Source: Progne subis subis (taxonomy: Eukaryota > Chordata > Aves > Passeriformes > Hirundinidae). From it: 64,000 nucleotides of DNA. Within the stretch, counting starts at the first letter, position 1. Each line of letters starts with the position of its first letter. The notes under the pieces are model-generated. The model saw only the letters and a program-made list of their open reading frames with translations. It searched no databases and had not been told where the DNA came from. Location of the stretch: contig JAKJHU010000038.1 of assembly GCA_022316685.1 (NCBI GenBank), positions 3,830,384 through 3,894,383 of the forward strand. The letters run 5' to 3'. Shown piece after piece: positions 50,001-62,778 of this stretch. A program made the translations under genes and the position numbers.

Positions 50001-51840
50001 AGTTTTAAAAATACAGGGAGCAATCTTCTAGCAGAAAGAATGGCTTATATTATTATTATTCCAACTTGGCTGTTGGAGTAATTGTCAGTCCACTGTTGAA
50101 CTTCTGTCTGAATGGAAAAATTAAAGCTTCCTATTTTTTTAGATTTCTTGTCCTCTGGAGTAATAAAAATTATAGGAAATGAATTGTTGTTCTAATTTAT
50201 ATTATGGTGCAACCAAACTAAAATACAACTTTCTGTTTATTTCCATTTGTTACTGATCATACTTTCAAACTGAAAACTTATATTGATCTAGGACTTCAGC
50301 AACTAAAATAGTTGTGCATAATCATATAGTGTCTGTTAGTTCAGAATCTACTGATACTGAAATATCAGATTTATACCCTGAAGGGACTTTTTGTTTTTTG
50401 AAATAGAAAGTAACTTGTAATCCTGGATGACTTCCAACTCTCCTTTGAAAATTGGTTAGTTCACGAAATGAACAGGAATAGCACTTTTTGCAAATGTTTC
50501 TGCTTTAACTCAAATGGCAGGGATTTGAAATTTGGGAGAGAAGAAGCCAAGGAAGCAGATTAAATAGACTTCTAAGTTTAGCTTTTAAATACTGCTGTCC
50601 TAAGTAATCTAGTTGGGATGAAATTAAGTATGATTCTTTGAGAAGGAAAGCGTTTTTAAAGCATGATAGTATTGAATGCTGTGTTAAGACCTTTTCATAT
50701 ACTTCTTTTCAAGTTAATACTGTCCTTCCTTTCAGAGAGAGAGAGATTTGTTTGAGATTTTGTCATGTCAACATTGATAAAAAGTCATGGTATGAAGAAA
50801 ATTTTTTAGCTTTTGTATGAAAATGCACATGCTTTGGGAAGATTTTTTTCTTGAATTGTTTCAGAAGGAACTGACAAACACAAAATAGGTTGTAATTCCT
50901 AGCCAGTCTTTACAATAACGTTCTTGTGTTAATGCTCTTAAATAACATTTTACGAATTTATAAAATACCCTGACAGTTCTAAAGTATGTGCCCCTTTTAT
51001 GATGTGATTTATATTCTAGGGGTATTTGTTGCTGGAAAATACGTTTGAAGAAAAACTACTGAACCACTCTTCTGTTTTGTACAGATGGGATTAGATATGC
51101 TCTGATTTGTCTGGAAAAAAGAAACAGCCAAGTCGTTTCAAAATGCAGCCTACTTGCAGTGCCACCGTGTGGCTTTCTTTTTGCATGGCTTATGTTAAAG
51201 CAACCAGTTTCTGTTGCCTCGTCCCCAGCGGGAAAGTTACTTGTGAACTTAAAAAATGTCTGTGCTCCTAGCTGCAGACCTGGTCTAACCAGGATAGTAC
51301 AACACATTTTTTTTTTGCCTGTCTTTAGCATTATTTGTCCTTGCTGAAACCTGTTTAGATGAAGAACCAGAAAGAGAATTTCTGAGCAATATCAGTTCAT
51401 TCACCTGCTGTGTCAAATCACTAAGCAGTGCCTGTTTTGGTCATTGAAAAGGAAAGATCACCCTGGAGCTGAAAAGCAAAATGTGTCACTTCCCAGCAGT
51501 AACTTGAAGGACTATGATAATTGGTCTTATCAGTTCCAGCAATGTTACATATGCAAATATTTTATTTCCAGGTAGTCAGTTTTCTAGGCAGATGGTTTAA
51601 CTTGAAAATTAGGTTGTCTAGGTAGACACAGTGGAGGTAGTTGATTTTGTTTTGTATTCAAGATGTCTGCATTTTTGTTGACTTAAACTGAAGGATATCA
51701 GAGAGACTTTGTTTTTAAAAGCATCATTATGCTTTGAAGTGGTAGTGCTTTGCCTTGCACCATTACAGTTGCTCAAATCTTGGTGAGATAAGTACCTGAA
51801 TGTTTAAGACTGGTTTTCATATATAGGAAGTAATATAAAC
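47001..51840 (+). other. COBLL1: COBLL1 intron 1, segment without recognised features
   Basis: AT-rich intronic DNA. It contains a short inverted repeat at 48024-48041 (ACTCCTCC-TG-GGAGGAGT). No exon, RNA gene or transposon is identified. Confidence 0.6.
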
Positions 51841-52069
51841 ATGGAAGGTATTTCACACCAAGCAACCACCGAGGAAGCAACTTTTCAGCACTACACTTGC
51901 TTGGCACATCATGGAGAGAAAAACCTTTCCTTCCTCAAAACCAGCTTAGGTTTAGTAACATATCTGAAAGCAGCCAAGGTTTTACCTGTCTGTATTTCTT
52001 GCTGTGATTCTGGCAGGGAGCAGCAGAACAGCCCAGGTGGGAGCAGTACCATCCCTGCTCATGGTGCCT

Positions 52070-52350
52070 CAGCAGCATTCCCTGGGCCCACGGCACCACC
52101 TCTCCCCCTATCCCAAAGGCCGGCCTGCCGCTCCCTAGGCGCTAGCGTACTTGAGTCAGTGCTCTACGTGCTGTAAGAGTTGTTGTTGCAGTGCTTTGAA
52201 CACGCTCTCAGTATTTTCTTGCCGCAGAAGTATTTATTTTAACGAAAGGCCCTTCCCACGCGTGCTCTGCCGCTGGGCCGACGGCGCAGCCTGGGTTTCA
52301 GTGCGGGCCCCAGAGCCGCTCACGCTGTGCGGAGGCAGGGCGAGTGACTA
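52070..52350. promoter_or_regulatory. Small intronic CpG-dense patch, possible alternative promoter or enhancer
   Basis: This 280-bp GC-rich stretch lies inside AT-rich intron 1. In 52240-52350 I count about 12 CpGs in about 110 bases, in contrast to the CpG-poor surroundings. Open frames at 51841-52176 and 52151-52351 (+) cover it but match no family I recognise. No TATA box or strong GC box is seen. CpG retention suggests an unmethylated element, but it could also be a GC-rich relic of a transposon. Confidence 0.4.
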
Positions 52351-54129
52351 AGGGGACAGATCAAGCCTGGGCTAGCAAAGCCTCAGCATGCCTTACTGAG
52401 ACACCTCTGGGCTTCAGCCTCTTCACTAAGGGCTTTGTGTTTTTCAATAATAGAACTGGAAAATGTGAGAGCATGGTGAGTATCAAGCTGTATACTTAAT
52501 GCATCTAGGCCTTTCTGATAAGCGAGTGCTTACATTTACATTTGTCTCCTAATTACAAAAGTTATACTTGGTCTTTTTTGGAAAGTGGATGCTTCTTTTT
52601 CCAAATTAACATATTTTGTGTGTAAATCGTAAGTAGAGCTATATGAATGTGGTATCTGAGTTCTTGCAGAATCTTAAAACCGGCTGTGGAAATATCTGAT
52701 GCGACAGTCCATACTTGCAGTTGTATTGTTTGTCGGAAAGTTTTGTAGTAAAAACTGGAGAGAGGTAAAAATGCGGTTTTCTTCTTCTAGTGTTGTCAGG
52801 ATGATTCCATTCTTTGTCAAACAGGCTTGTGCTATTTTATTTATTATTTTTCTTATAAATGCAGTGTGTATCTAAGCAAAATGATGAACAAAAAGCTTAC
52901 AAAAAACCAGTCAAAACCGTACTTTGTTTTTGTGAAACAGTTTTGGGTTCTATAATACTTGCAGTTAAATACACATTTTGGTGAGTCTGGATTTCCACGT
53001 AGGAACAGCCAAAGGGAGAAGTGGATGTGAGGAACAAGGGCAGAGAAACTTCTGATTATTCATTTTATTTAGGAAGCTTGTTTGGTCTTTCTACTGCACA
53101 TCAGGCTTCTGAGCTAGGGAGGGTGTGTAAACTTAAGTGACTGTGATTTAAACTGGTTATTGCAGAAGTCCTTCAGGCTGCTATAAATTGCAATGGAATG
53201 AACAAGTTAATTGTAGTATAGATTTTGGGGTTTGTTTTTCAAATGACTCAAGTATAAGTCACAGACAATTCTGATTGCTCCTTCTTAAAACAGAAGACAG
53301 AATATGGAAATGTACACATAAATGTACGTTCTTTTGTACCACTCGTCCTGACTTGAGTCCTTCCTGTATTAGATTTTTGCCTGGCACAGTGTTTCCTTCA
53401 ATACCATAGATGACAAAAGGACTGCAGTAGTATCTTAACAAAATGTATTTCAAAACTTGTATACTGTGTATCAAATTCTCATTAGTCTTCAGCTTGTTTA
53501 ATTCAAGCCTGTTAGTGTCTCTGGTGGCTTTTCACTGGGAAAGAAAATCACTGCTCATTGTTGAGGAAGTGAAATTCACGACTGTGCTGTAAGCCCTGCC
53601 ATAGGTACTTTTGATAGGTACTTTTGTTTGTGTCTTTCTTTAAAGTAAAATTTAGAAATTTGCCACAAGACCTCACCTCTGAAACTTTCTGTCTCTAGGA
53701 ACCTTTATGAAAAGACGCGGTTTTGGATTGTACAGCCAACAAGGGGGGAGGAAAACAGCAAAAATCCCAAGGAAAAAACCATTTCTGATACATGCTGTTC
53801 CTTGATTTCTAGGATATGCTGTCTCTAGCTTGGACTGTTTGATGTTTTATAGGAAAAAAGATTGCCAGAAATAGTCAGTGTAACTGTTTGCCTTTCTGTT
53901 GGAGACTTGCAATGTTTACAGGGGTACAGTAAAACGCCGAGTCATAAAAACTTGGTATGTTGTATTCTTAAGTTTGAAACTAGATAATGCAGATAAAGCA
54001 GACCAAATGTTCTGTGACTGTAACCATAATAATGTAATGTTTTTCTAACAGCACATCAAGTCAAGGCTCCTAGAAACATTTGTGTGCTTGTTATGGTATG
54101 AGGCCTATTACTTCATGAGTGAATATATT
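52351..54129 (+). other. COBLL1: COBLL1 intron 1, segment without recognised features
   Basis: AT-rich intronic DNA. A 13-base tandem repeat (ATAGGTACTTTTG, twice) lies near 53602-53627. I see nothing else. Confidence 0.6.
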
Positions 54130-54130
54130 C

Positions 54131-54194
54131 CTGCTTCTTTCTCTCTCTCCTTCTTTCTTTCTCTCTCTCTCTCTCTCTTTTTTTTTTTTTTTTT
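54131..54194. repeat. Polypyrimidine (CT)n/T17 tract
   Basis: This is an almost pure C/T stretch: CTTT and CT units, then about 17 T. Long homopurine-homopyrimidine tracts of this kind can form triplex (H-DNA) structures. The A-rich, G-containing complement gives a spurious Arg/Glu/Lys-rich frame on the minus strand. Confidence 0.9.
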
Positions 54195-54394
54195 AAATAT
54201 TTGGCATTTGGTAGAATTTCCGTGTTTGAATATTTGTATCACCTCCTCTTTTAGTCTTTTCTGAGTAGGTAGAAAATCAAGAACATTGTCCAATTATGTG
54301 AAGAGCTTTTTAAGAACTCGGAATTTTTTAGCATACAAAATTTTGTTCAGCATTTCTGTGCCATTACACAGAGCAGGCAGTACGGCACTGTGGG

Positions 54395-54690
54395 GTGAGC
54401 TGAATGCCCCATGCAATGAGGGAATGTTACGGAGCAGATTATCAGGAGTGATTCTGTGTGCTATGTACAGGACAGCCGGGGGATCTGTCCCAGCCAGCAT
54501 GGTTTTGGTAAAGGTAGGTTCTGCTTGACCAACATATTGTACTCCCATGACAAGGTCTAGTGGATGTTGCTTACCTGGACCTTAGGAAAGCTTCTGGTAC
54601 CATTTCCCACAGCATTCCACTGGAGAATCTGTGGCTGCTCATGGCTTGGATGGGAGTACTCTGTGCTGGGTCAAAACCACATGTAAGAGA
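54395..54690 (+). mobile_element. CR1 LINE fragment, reverse-transcriptase region (degenerate)
   Basis: The stretch shows the usual CR1 ORF2 order: ATGTACAGGACAGCC, GGATCTGTCCCAGCCAGCAT, TGCTTGACCAAC, CTATGACAAGGT-like, TACCTGGACCTTAGGAAAGC and CCCACAGCATTCCACTGGAG. One frame reads YLDLRKASGTISHSIPLENL, equivalent to the CR1 'YLDLSKAFDTVSHSILLEKL' block of the reverse transcriptase, where a catalytic-domain segment is recognisable. About 30 bases are missing before this block and the frame shifts after it, so it is inactive. It is sense to COBLL1 and 5'- and 3'-truncated. Confidence 0.85.
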
Positions 54691-55929
54691 GACTGAATGC
54701 ACTTGCACTTCTGAATATTAATCTAGAATTAGGGTTTGAAGCAGGGAAAACCAAATGAGCCTTTTAAACTTTTTTTTTTGGTACAAATAACATTTTAATC
54801 ATGCTGACCTGTTATGTTTGACTTCTTTGAGATATTTTAAGCTGTTTTGTAATGGTACAAATGTCTGCTTTATCTAGAATGAATTCTGTATATTGGAAGG
54901 CATATTTCCTTAGCTTTTATTTTTTTGGCTTTGTTGATTTGAGCTTTCTTCTACAGAGTGATAGAGAGAATCCCCAAACATGACTAGCTGCTCCTTCCAG
55001 AAGCTGGTGTGATACACTCCCATTTTAGTTGTCTGTGATACTGATTCCAAAGATAGAGGCTTATCTGAATTAAGGAGGTCATGTGTGTGTATTAAGAAAG
55101 AACACTGTATTGTTCTTCCTCATTCCTGTCTTGTGGGTAGCCGGGAACCTGGGGCATGTTCCTTCCCATGTGCCATCTTTATAGCCATGGATTTTTGCTC
55201 CCTAGACAACTTCTTACCCCTCTGGAATGAAGACTCTCTCTTAAATTGGTTTCAGTTTCTGTAAAACAAAACTCTTACCTGAATTGTTGGATGTAATTGT
55301 TAAAAAGGGGAGGATTTTCTATACAGATTTTAGTATTTATCCCTGTAGTACAATTAACTATATAATTTTTCCATTGTCTTGTGTTTACTTCACTTTGAAG
55401 AAGCACCTGAAACTTGCATGACAATGTCTATAACTGTAATATAATAATTTTTTTGTTTTGTTTTGTCATCTGATAAGCACAGAAACTCAAGGCATTAAGA
55501 CAACTGTTGCACCAGATACACTGTTCTGAAGAATGAAGTGAGGGAGTGCTGGGTGCAGCAAACACAAAGTGTCCTTGCTTCACGAACTGCTGTTTAGCAT
55601 TGAAACACTGCAATTATTTTTAACTTTTTGTTTTGGAAGGAAACGAGCGAGTGTTACTGAACTTGACCAGAGGTACAGGTTTATAAAAACTGCATTATAC
55701 TGTGTGTAAATGTTCAGAACAAGTAACTTGTTTAACTTCTTACTCAAGCCACATCTAAATTTCTTACTGCAACACTGCCATAGAATGATCTGTCACAGTA
55801 CAGACTTCTTCTGTCAAGGAATGGATATGATTATGGAAACTTGTATGTGAAACTGGATCTGAAAGTTTCTGAATTACAGTATGGGATTTTTCCAAAGAAA
55901 ATCATTGCAGGAGGTTTATTTTGTCTGGG

Positions 55930-55966
55930 TTTTTTGTGGTTGTTGTTGTTTGTGGTGTTTTTTTTT

Positions 55967-56016
<50 letters not shown>
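55930..56016. repeat. T/G-rich tract ending in T49
   Basis: A TTG-rich prelude leads into about 49 uninterrupted T residues (55968-56016), the longest homopolymer in the window. Its length is likely uncertain in the assembly. Confidence 0.9.
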
Positions 56017-56021
<5 letters not shown>

Positions 56022-56286
56022 GGCTTTTTAGGCCTCTGAGAGTGGTTTAAGTAAGCAATGTAACTGTTTGGAGCTGTAGTCCTCAGGTTTGTAAAAGCAC
56101 TGTGGGCTTTGTCAGTTTTCTGGGTGTACTTGACTTTTGAACCCAGTAGTGACATTAGGTGTTCCAGAAAGCTTCTGCAGCAGCTGGCTCTCACTTCTGC
56201 TGGTTAAGGTAGATAATACTGCTGTAATGCTCCTCGATGTCAAAATAGATTGTGAAGAAGTGGGAGGGCTGCAAAATCTTACAGAA

Positions 56287-56316
56287 TAGTAGTAGTAGTA
56301 GTAGTAATAATAATAA
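56287..56316. repeat. Compound (TAG)n(TAA)n microsatellite
   Basis: About six TAG units are followed by about four TAA units. The change G to A within the array suggests a point mutation that spread by slippage. Confidence 0.9.
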
Positions 56317-58799
56317 TGTGTTTGCTAGAAAATCCAAATTCTCTTCCCTTGCCATTTTTTTTGTCATAAGTGAACTTCATGGGCTTAAAAGATATTTTTA
56401 GCATTACAACTTTTAAATATTCAGATACTGTCTCTTTTTAGCTATGTAACTTCAGTTACAAGTCAGGGTTTCCACATTACGTTGCTTTCATGATGGTTTG
56501 ACAGTGGCTTTCCTCTTTTGAAGCTCCAACACTTCAAAGAGCTGTATCGTTGTTTCCATTTGTGCTCGGTAACAAGGGTGTCACAATTCCTCAATGTTAA
56601 AAAAGGAAAATAATCAGCAACAGCACTCAGTAACGTTTGGGGACTTAGTTCTGCCAAGCCACCATCTTCCTCCTTCTCTAGCCCGGTGTGTGGGTTACCA
56701 GAGGTGTGTCTGAACCACCTGGCGAAGGCGCGATGGGGCCGGGGCATGGCTTGGCTGCAGCCTTAGCCTCACAGTGTAAGGAGCACAGTATGAGGGCACA
56801 GTGTTCTCAGTCAGTAACTGGTATGTGGTTACTAAAATCCAGAGGGGCTCTTGCGCTGAATTCCACATCTTTCACTACTATTTTAACCATGCTGTTTAAT
56901 AACACAACTTACAGCTAGCAGAGCTTAACTTGTGGAAATAACCTGAGTGCAAGATTTGTGGTGGTTTTATTTTTCTTTTCCTCTTTCTGGATCAGAGATT
57001 TTGGGATATTGCAGTATGCTGTTAACTATAGGTCATATGTCAAGCTTGGGTGGATATTATAAACTGGGATTAAAAAAAAGTAACTATTTAAGAATTAAAT
57101 CAATGAGCTAATGACAACATTGTAGCAATAGACTCGCAGTTGTTGATCCTGGCTTTTCTGTAGCGGGTGTTCAGTGTAATGTGTATTGGCAGAATTCTCT
57201 AAGTTGGTATCCTCAAAATAAAAACAAGCTGAAACTTCCCAGAGGCAGCTGAATTAGGCCTGTTCATGTGCTCTGCTAAATAAAATAATACAGTTGCTTC
57301 ACAAAACAAGGGAGTGAGAGCTATAAAGGTAGCTCTACTGTGACTTTAAATTTGTCTTGAGAACTTTCCCAGAAATATGAATATAGTAATTATATGATGA
57401 AAAAATAAGGAAACTTTTTGGGTTGTGCACTTCCTCAGGCTATTAACCTAACCACTAATTAACCAACAGGAAATTCCAGACCTGAAAGTTTCATTATTGC
57501 TATACTGAACTGTGAAAATATAAGTGTGTTAATGAGGATTTCATTATAGCCATCTGTAACTTGTTTTTAAATTGTATCAAGGCAGAAAAAACATAATATA
57601 CCATCTGTTACCTAGCTATATCAAATTGACATGAAAAATATTGGAAAAAAATCTCCCAGTTTACAATCCTGGTTGTCTCTTATTTCTTATCTTTTATTCC
57701 TGGCAACCATGTCAGTAATACCTACCAATGTGTAGCAACATGTCATTTACTCCTCACATGATGTATTTGGTTCACTTAGACATTTCTGTAACTTGTGCAC
57801 CTGGGAGAGAGGAGATGCTGAATTCCCCAAATGATAATTTCTAGGTTATTAATGTCCTCTTAATGTCTGAATCACCAAAACTCATAAGTTGGAGATTGTC
57901 TTGCAAGTTGCAGTTCTTTTTAGTTTTAAGTGAACAAAACTTATTCTCTGACCTAGTGAGCATGAATTGAAGCATTTTGCTCATCAGACACTGGGGGTTT
58001 TGCCACTTTAGCTTAACCCTTGTGTTCCTCTGTAGAGCTTATTTGTCACAAACTATCCCAAGTCCCTTGATTTATGATTCCCTTTGACCTTAACAGTGAA
58101 GGAAGTTGTCATGTATTACCTTGCACTTACCAAGAAATGTTATGGATTCTTGATTGTCAGATGTTTGTAGGTGTAATGCGAGTGGAGCCGTAGGTTAGAA
58201 AAAGGTGGTGGTCCCATGGAAAAAGTTACAGAACTTGCTCTTGGAGGGGTGGGACAGAGAATTGGCACAGAAGAAAATACTGAAACAGTTTTGGAATAGT
58301 GAGGCAGATCCTTTGCAGCTGTGATGAGATAATGACTTAGTAAGGTTAAAAAATGTGCTAGTGTTTGCGTATTATGCTTTGTGTAGTTGGATCTAGAATG
58401 TTAAAATGAGGATAAAAGGTTGTAATTGAGGTAGAGAAGTGAAAGGGTTAGGCACCAATTTATCAAACTCGTGCTCTCAACAGGCAGCCCAAAATACAGG
58501 CTTGTCCTTCGGTCCACAGGTGTTTTTCTGAGTAGGCACTCTCTTTTTTGTTTCAAATTTGCGGAGCAGCAAGGACAGCTTTGTTGAGGCCTCTTAAGTA
58601 CTACCTTATTCAGGACAAATTTGGTGGCTGAATTTCACAATAAAAATCTGCTTCTCTCCAGACTCATGCAGCAAGTGCAGTTAGAATAAAATGAGGAACT
58701 CTTTGATGTAGCAGTGTATCTACAATATAAGTGTCTTCAGGCTGCAGAAAGAGAAAACAGTCTAAGGTTTGTGGTGACCAAATGTATGAGGAAAAGCCC

Positions 58800-59390
58800 G
58801 CTGGCACAGTCGTGCTTGTCCTACAAAAGGCTTCTCCTGGTCTCTAACCCAAAGCTTTTTAGGAAACTAAACAAACATGGCATAAGACAGCAACCCTTGC
58901 ATGGTTATATAATTTGCCCTATAATAAGAACAGTGATATGGGAAAGGTTCTGCTGTGAAGGTGAGGGCATGCCACCTCAGAGTTCCATAGGGATTTGTGC
59001 TGGAACTCCTAGTTCAACATGTAACAATCTAGGAAAGCACATAAATAGTAAGGTAACACTGCTGACAGTAAAAAGTTATTATTCATTGCAATAAGAGGAG
59101 ATATGACTCTGAAGACTTGCAGAAAGATTTTTCCAAAGGAAATTGATAATAAAATGAGATTAAATTCTTGAGACAGACTTACTACAAATCAGTTTGTCAT
59201 GTGCAGTAGCAAAGGAATAGAGAACAAAAGGGAAACCAGGATTCCACCAATGTATGACTCTCTAATGACAATTCAGTGCATGGTGCACTGCATTCTGGGA
59301 TGTAGTAAACAGAAGAAGGTTCAGAGAGGATCAAGACAGATGGTCAAAGGTGAGATATGGCTTAAGGGACATGAGAGCTGAGGCCATGTC
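58800..59390 (+). mobile_element. Probable ancient CR1/L3-like LINE remnant
   Basis: Several pieces occur in the order expected for the 3' half of a CR1/L3-type reverse transcriptase ORF. These are a 'KLFRKLNKHGIRQQPL'-like stretch (compare 'LL.KL...GI....'), then SSIGICAGTPSSTC at about 58978-59020 (compare 'Q.SVLGP.LFNI'), NNLGKHINSKVTLL (compare 'INDL...I.S.V...ADDT') and, after stops, sequences resembling the later part of such elements. The catalytic ADD block is not intact and stops interrupt the frame. The open frame at 58714-59094 (126 codons) is probably a fragment of this relic, not a gene. The call rests on remembered family layout. Confidence 0.45.
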
Positions 59391-60648
59391 ACTGTGTTTT
59401 TACATTTACCTTTTTATCATGTGCCAATTTGTCATGTTCTAACTGTTCCAAGTAAGTGAAAAGAACATTCAGTAGAATTGTCTGATGATGATACATGAAA
59501 TCCTTAAAACAAATGTTAACTAATGGTAAAATAATTAAGTCCCACTTACTGTTGAGTGGTGATACAATCTAAAATCAACTTTCCTCGTTGATGTGTGACT
59601 TGCATAAGAAAAAGACATTCTTGGTCTCCTTCCAAGCTATTTGAAAGCCTCTTGTCTATGCTCTCTTCTCCAATTCTTTTTGATTTAACAAAACTATTTG
59701 GCTTTCCTTGGAGACTTGACTGTGTTGGTCCATGACAGATGAGATGTCAGCTCAGTAGGTACAAAGCAACTGAAGAAACAGAGTATTTAATCTGGAAGAA
59801 TGCCATCCTTACCCTAGTAATCTGTATTTCATGCTATTCTTGCTGCTTTCAGACTTTAGTTTCTCATGGATATTTTAAACAAATAATCATTACTATTTCA
59901 GGGTTAGACGAAATGTCAGATCGTTTTTTAAAAAATGGTCTTTTGTTTATACAAATAGAGACAATAGGTTCAAAGAGTTCCCAGCTTCACAGATATGTCC
60001 CTATTGGGGATTTTTAAAACCAGATAATTCTGAGAAGCTTTTCCATATGCACATTATTGATACACGTACATTGAGTTCTAGCAATGCATTGGGCTTTTGG
60101 AGTTGTGATTTGGGTTTGGGGTTTTTTATCCCTCCCCATTGCAAAGGTACTAAATGCTCTGGGTAATTACAGAAAAATGAATCTGAAAGTATTACAGATC
60201 TAAAAATGAATACTGGGAAAGTTTTGGTTTATTTTCCTCTCTAGTACATACCGGTCTTAACTTTTTGGTCTTTGAAGCAATTCTATGGATTAAAGTGCAT
60301 GAAAGATCCGTACTCAAATGTGACCTGTACAGGCACCTCTTCGGGAAGTGTTTTGTATTTAGTCCTATAATGTCTTTGTATTTAGAAAAATATAATTCTT
60401 TTGCTTCTTTTAAATATACACACTAGAAATTATAAAATAAATCACAGGTTTTGGTGCATTCACATACGTTGCCTTTCATTGCTGATACCCCTCAGGTGAT
60501 GTTTTAGTTTTAGGAAGTGTTGCTACACAATAATGCAATAATGCCAGGATTTGTAACTTAAGTAGATGCTTTATGAAAGAATGAGAAGCACTTTAAAATT
60601 CTGAACCAAATGCTAATAAAATTTTAAAATTCCATTCCTTTATATGCC

Positions 60649-60670
60649 TTTTTTTTTTTTTTTTTTTTTT
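60649..60670. repeat. Poly-T tract (T22)
   Basis: Twenty-two T residues followed by CCC. A simple homopolymer. Confidence 0.9.
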
Positions 60671-62778
60671 CCCTTACACCCTGTGTATATCTCCTCCTTC
60701 CTCATCTTCTAAAACTCTTAAAATTTTACCTTCCACAAGTATTCTGGGAACTTAGAAGACAAAAACAAAATCACAAAAACCCAAACCCCAAAAAGCAAGT
60801 AATCTATGCTGAGTGATACTGGGGAAAAAAGTAAAAGTAACCTTTGTCAGATGAGGAAAAATGGCCAGGTACATACTTGTAGAAATGGAAAACCTTTGTC
60901 CTTTCAAGTTATCTGAAATGTTGGATACTTGCTTGTTGTCAGTAGTATTAAATTCCGTTGGTCACTCCCTGAATGAAAGCCCTGTGATTTTTCAACAGTA
61001 ATAAATTTACTGCTTAATCTATGAAAACCATAATGAGGATATGGCTAACTAGATAAACTATACATAAAACAACCACAAGATAACAGCAGGACTAAAAAAA
61101 TCAGATGTTTTGTTACTGTGAGTGTTAATTGTATATTTCTAGCTGTAGCCCTTAGACCCAGATAATAATTACTGCCTCCAAGTGAACTTCTCAGATATGG
61201 TGTCCTGTGTGGGACATACCAGCTGCAGGCAATATGTTGGTGTTTTAGCCAACATTGATAGCTGTATGCACCAAACTTTTCCTAGGGGCAGTCTTGTCCT
61301 GCAAGCCTGGCTGCATCTGCACTATTGCCCTCTCCAGCTTATCAATTAAATGAAAGGATTTTTATTCTTTTATTGTTAACTGTTGAAGTTTAGTTCCAGA
61401 ATGCATTTGACTTGGAACACAACTGATTCATCTGATGGTTTCATTCAACTTTACACACATTTAGGCAAACCTGACTTAGATTTCTGTTTTGTCTGGCATT
61501 GGTGCGGGATGATTGTTGGTGACAGGACTTCTCAGGTAGGAAAGGTTCGATAAGGAACTGTCCGTAATGTTGGTTACTCAGCTCACAGGCACTCACACAG
61601 ATGTTTTCCTCTCACTGAAGCAGTATTCAAGCCGCTTTGAAACACACTGTGGCCTGATAGAGATCTAGAAGCAACATTTACCAATGATAGAAACCTGTAG
61701 GATGTTGGCATTGATGACAGCACTTGCCCCAAGAGTTTGTTGACAGCATTCCTTCTGAGTCCATAGGCAGACTCAGCTGCAAGCAGCCCTCCCATGGTGG
61801 AATGCATTAGGGCTGACTTTGGGAATGGGTAACTGAATCAAGAACTGCTTTTAAGCAGCTTCTGATTTTAATTGACAATGAGGTCAAGCTTCTGTAAATT
61901 ATCCTACTTTAAACACTTCTGAGTTGCTTTTGGTTTTGTGATATCATAAATATTCTACTTGGCTTGAGAAATTGATTTGTGAAAATCCTAAATTTCAATA
62001 ATTTTGTAGGCAGCACTGATGATCAAATTAACTGGATGTAAATGAGTGTTTGCCTCTGCTGTCTATTCCATTAATCCCTAGAAAATGCTCACCTGAGGTG
62101 TTTAGTTGGATATCTCACACGCAGAGAAATGGGGAAAGACTAAAAAGCATGGATAGAAGGACTAGTCCTAATTCTAAAAATTCCCATTAAACTTGTTCTG
62201 TGCAAATAAAAGGGGTGCGGAAAACAGGATTGGATTCTTTTTATGGTATAAAACCACAGAAGACATAACAAAGCTACTCTCTTTTGAATTGGCTGAAGTA
62301 GATATGTCAGGATTACAGGCTGTACAAATCTCTCGATGTACTCTGTAGGCTGTTTGGTCAGGTGGTGGGATTATAAATAGGTAGGCTTACTGATGTCAGC
62401 AGTAGCGGGAGGGAGCAACAGTGAGCTTGCCATGCACACACACACACCCTCCCTCCTATCTCCATATGCTTCTGAAGGAAACTCACCTGATATTCATGGA
62501 GAACAACCACCTGTGCTATCTTGCAGGTAAGCATAAAAGTAGTGTAATCAATTTTAGCTATTATTCTTCTTTCTCCTTGTTTAGAGGCTGAGTAGAATGG
62601 CTTCAAAGTAATACTTGTGTTGGCCTAACACCTGAGGACAAAAATATTTACTAATAATTATATACCTGCAGTAGCATATAAGTCCTTGCTCTTGTAGGGA
62701 ACAAAGATTTCAGGTGTAGAGCAGTACAAAAATTGCCAGAACTTAAATATAGGCCTGTATGAAGAAAGAAGAATTAAT

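Larger units (their letters stand above)
54691..58790 (+). other. COBLL1: COBLL1 intron 1, segment without genes
   Basis: AT-rich intronic DNA containing the long poly-T at 55968-56016 and the TAG/TAA microsatellite at 56287-56316. I see no exon with COBLL1-like coding sequence. Confidence 0.6.

Noticed and set aside
54108..54293. Lys/Arg/Glu-rich minus-strand frame
   Set aside because: It is a translation of the complement of the (CT)n/T17 polypyrimidine tract.
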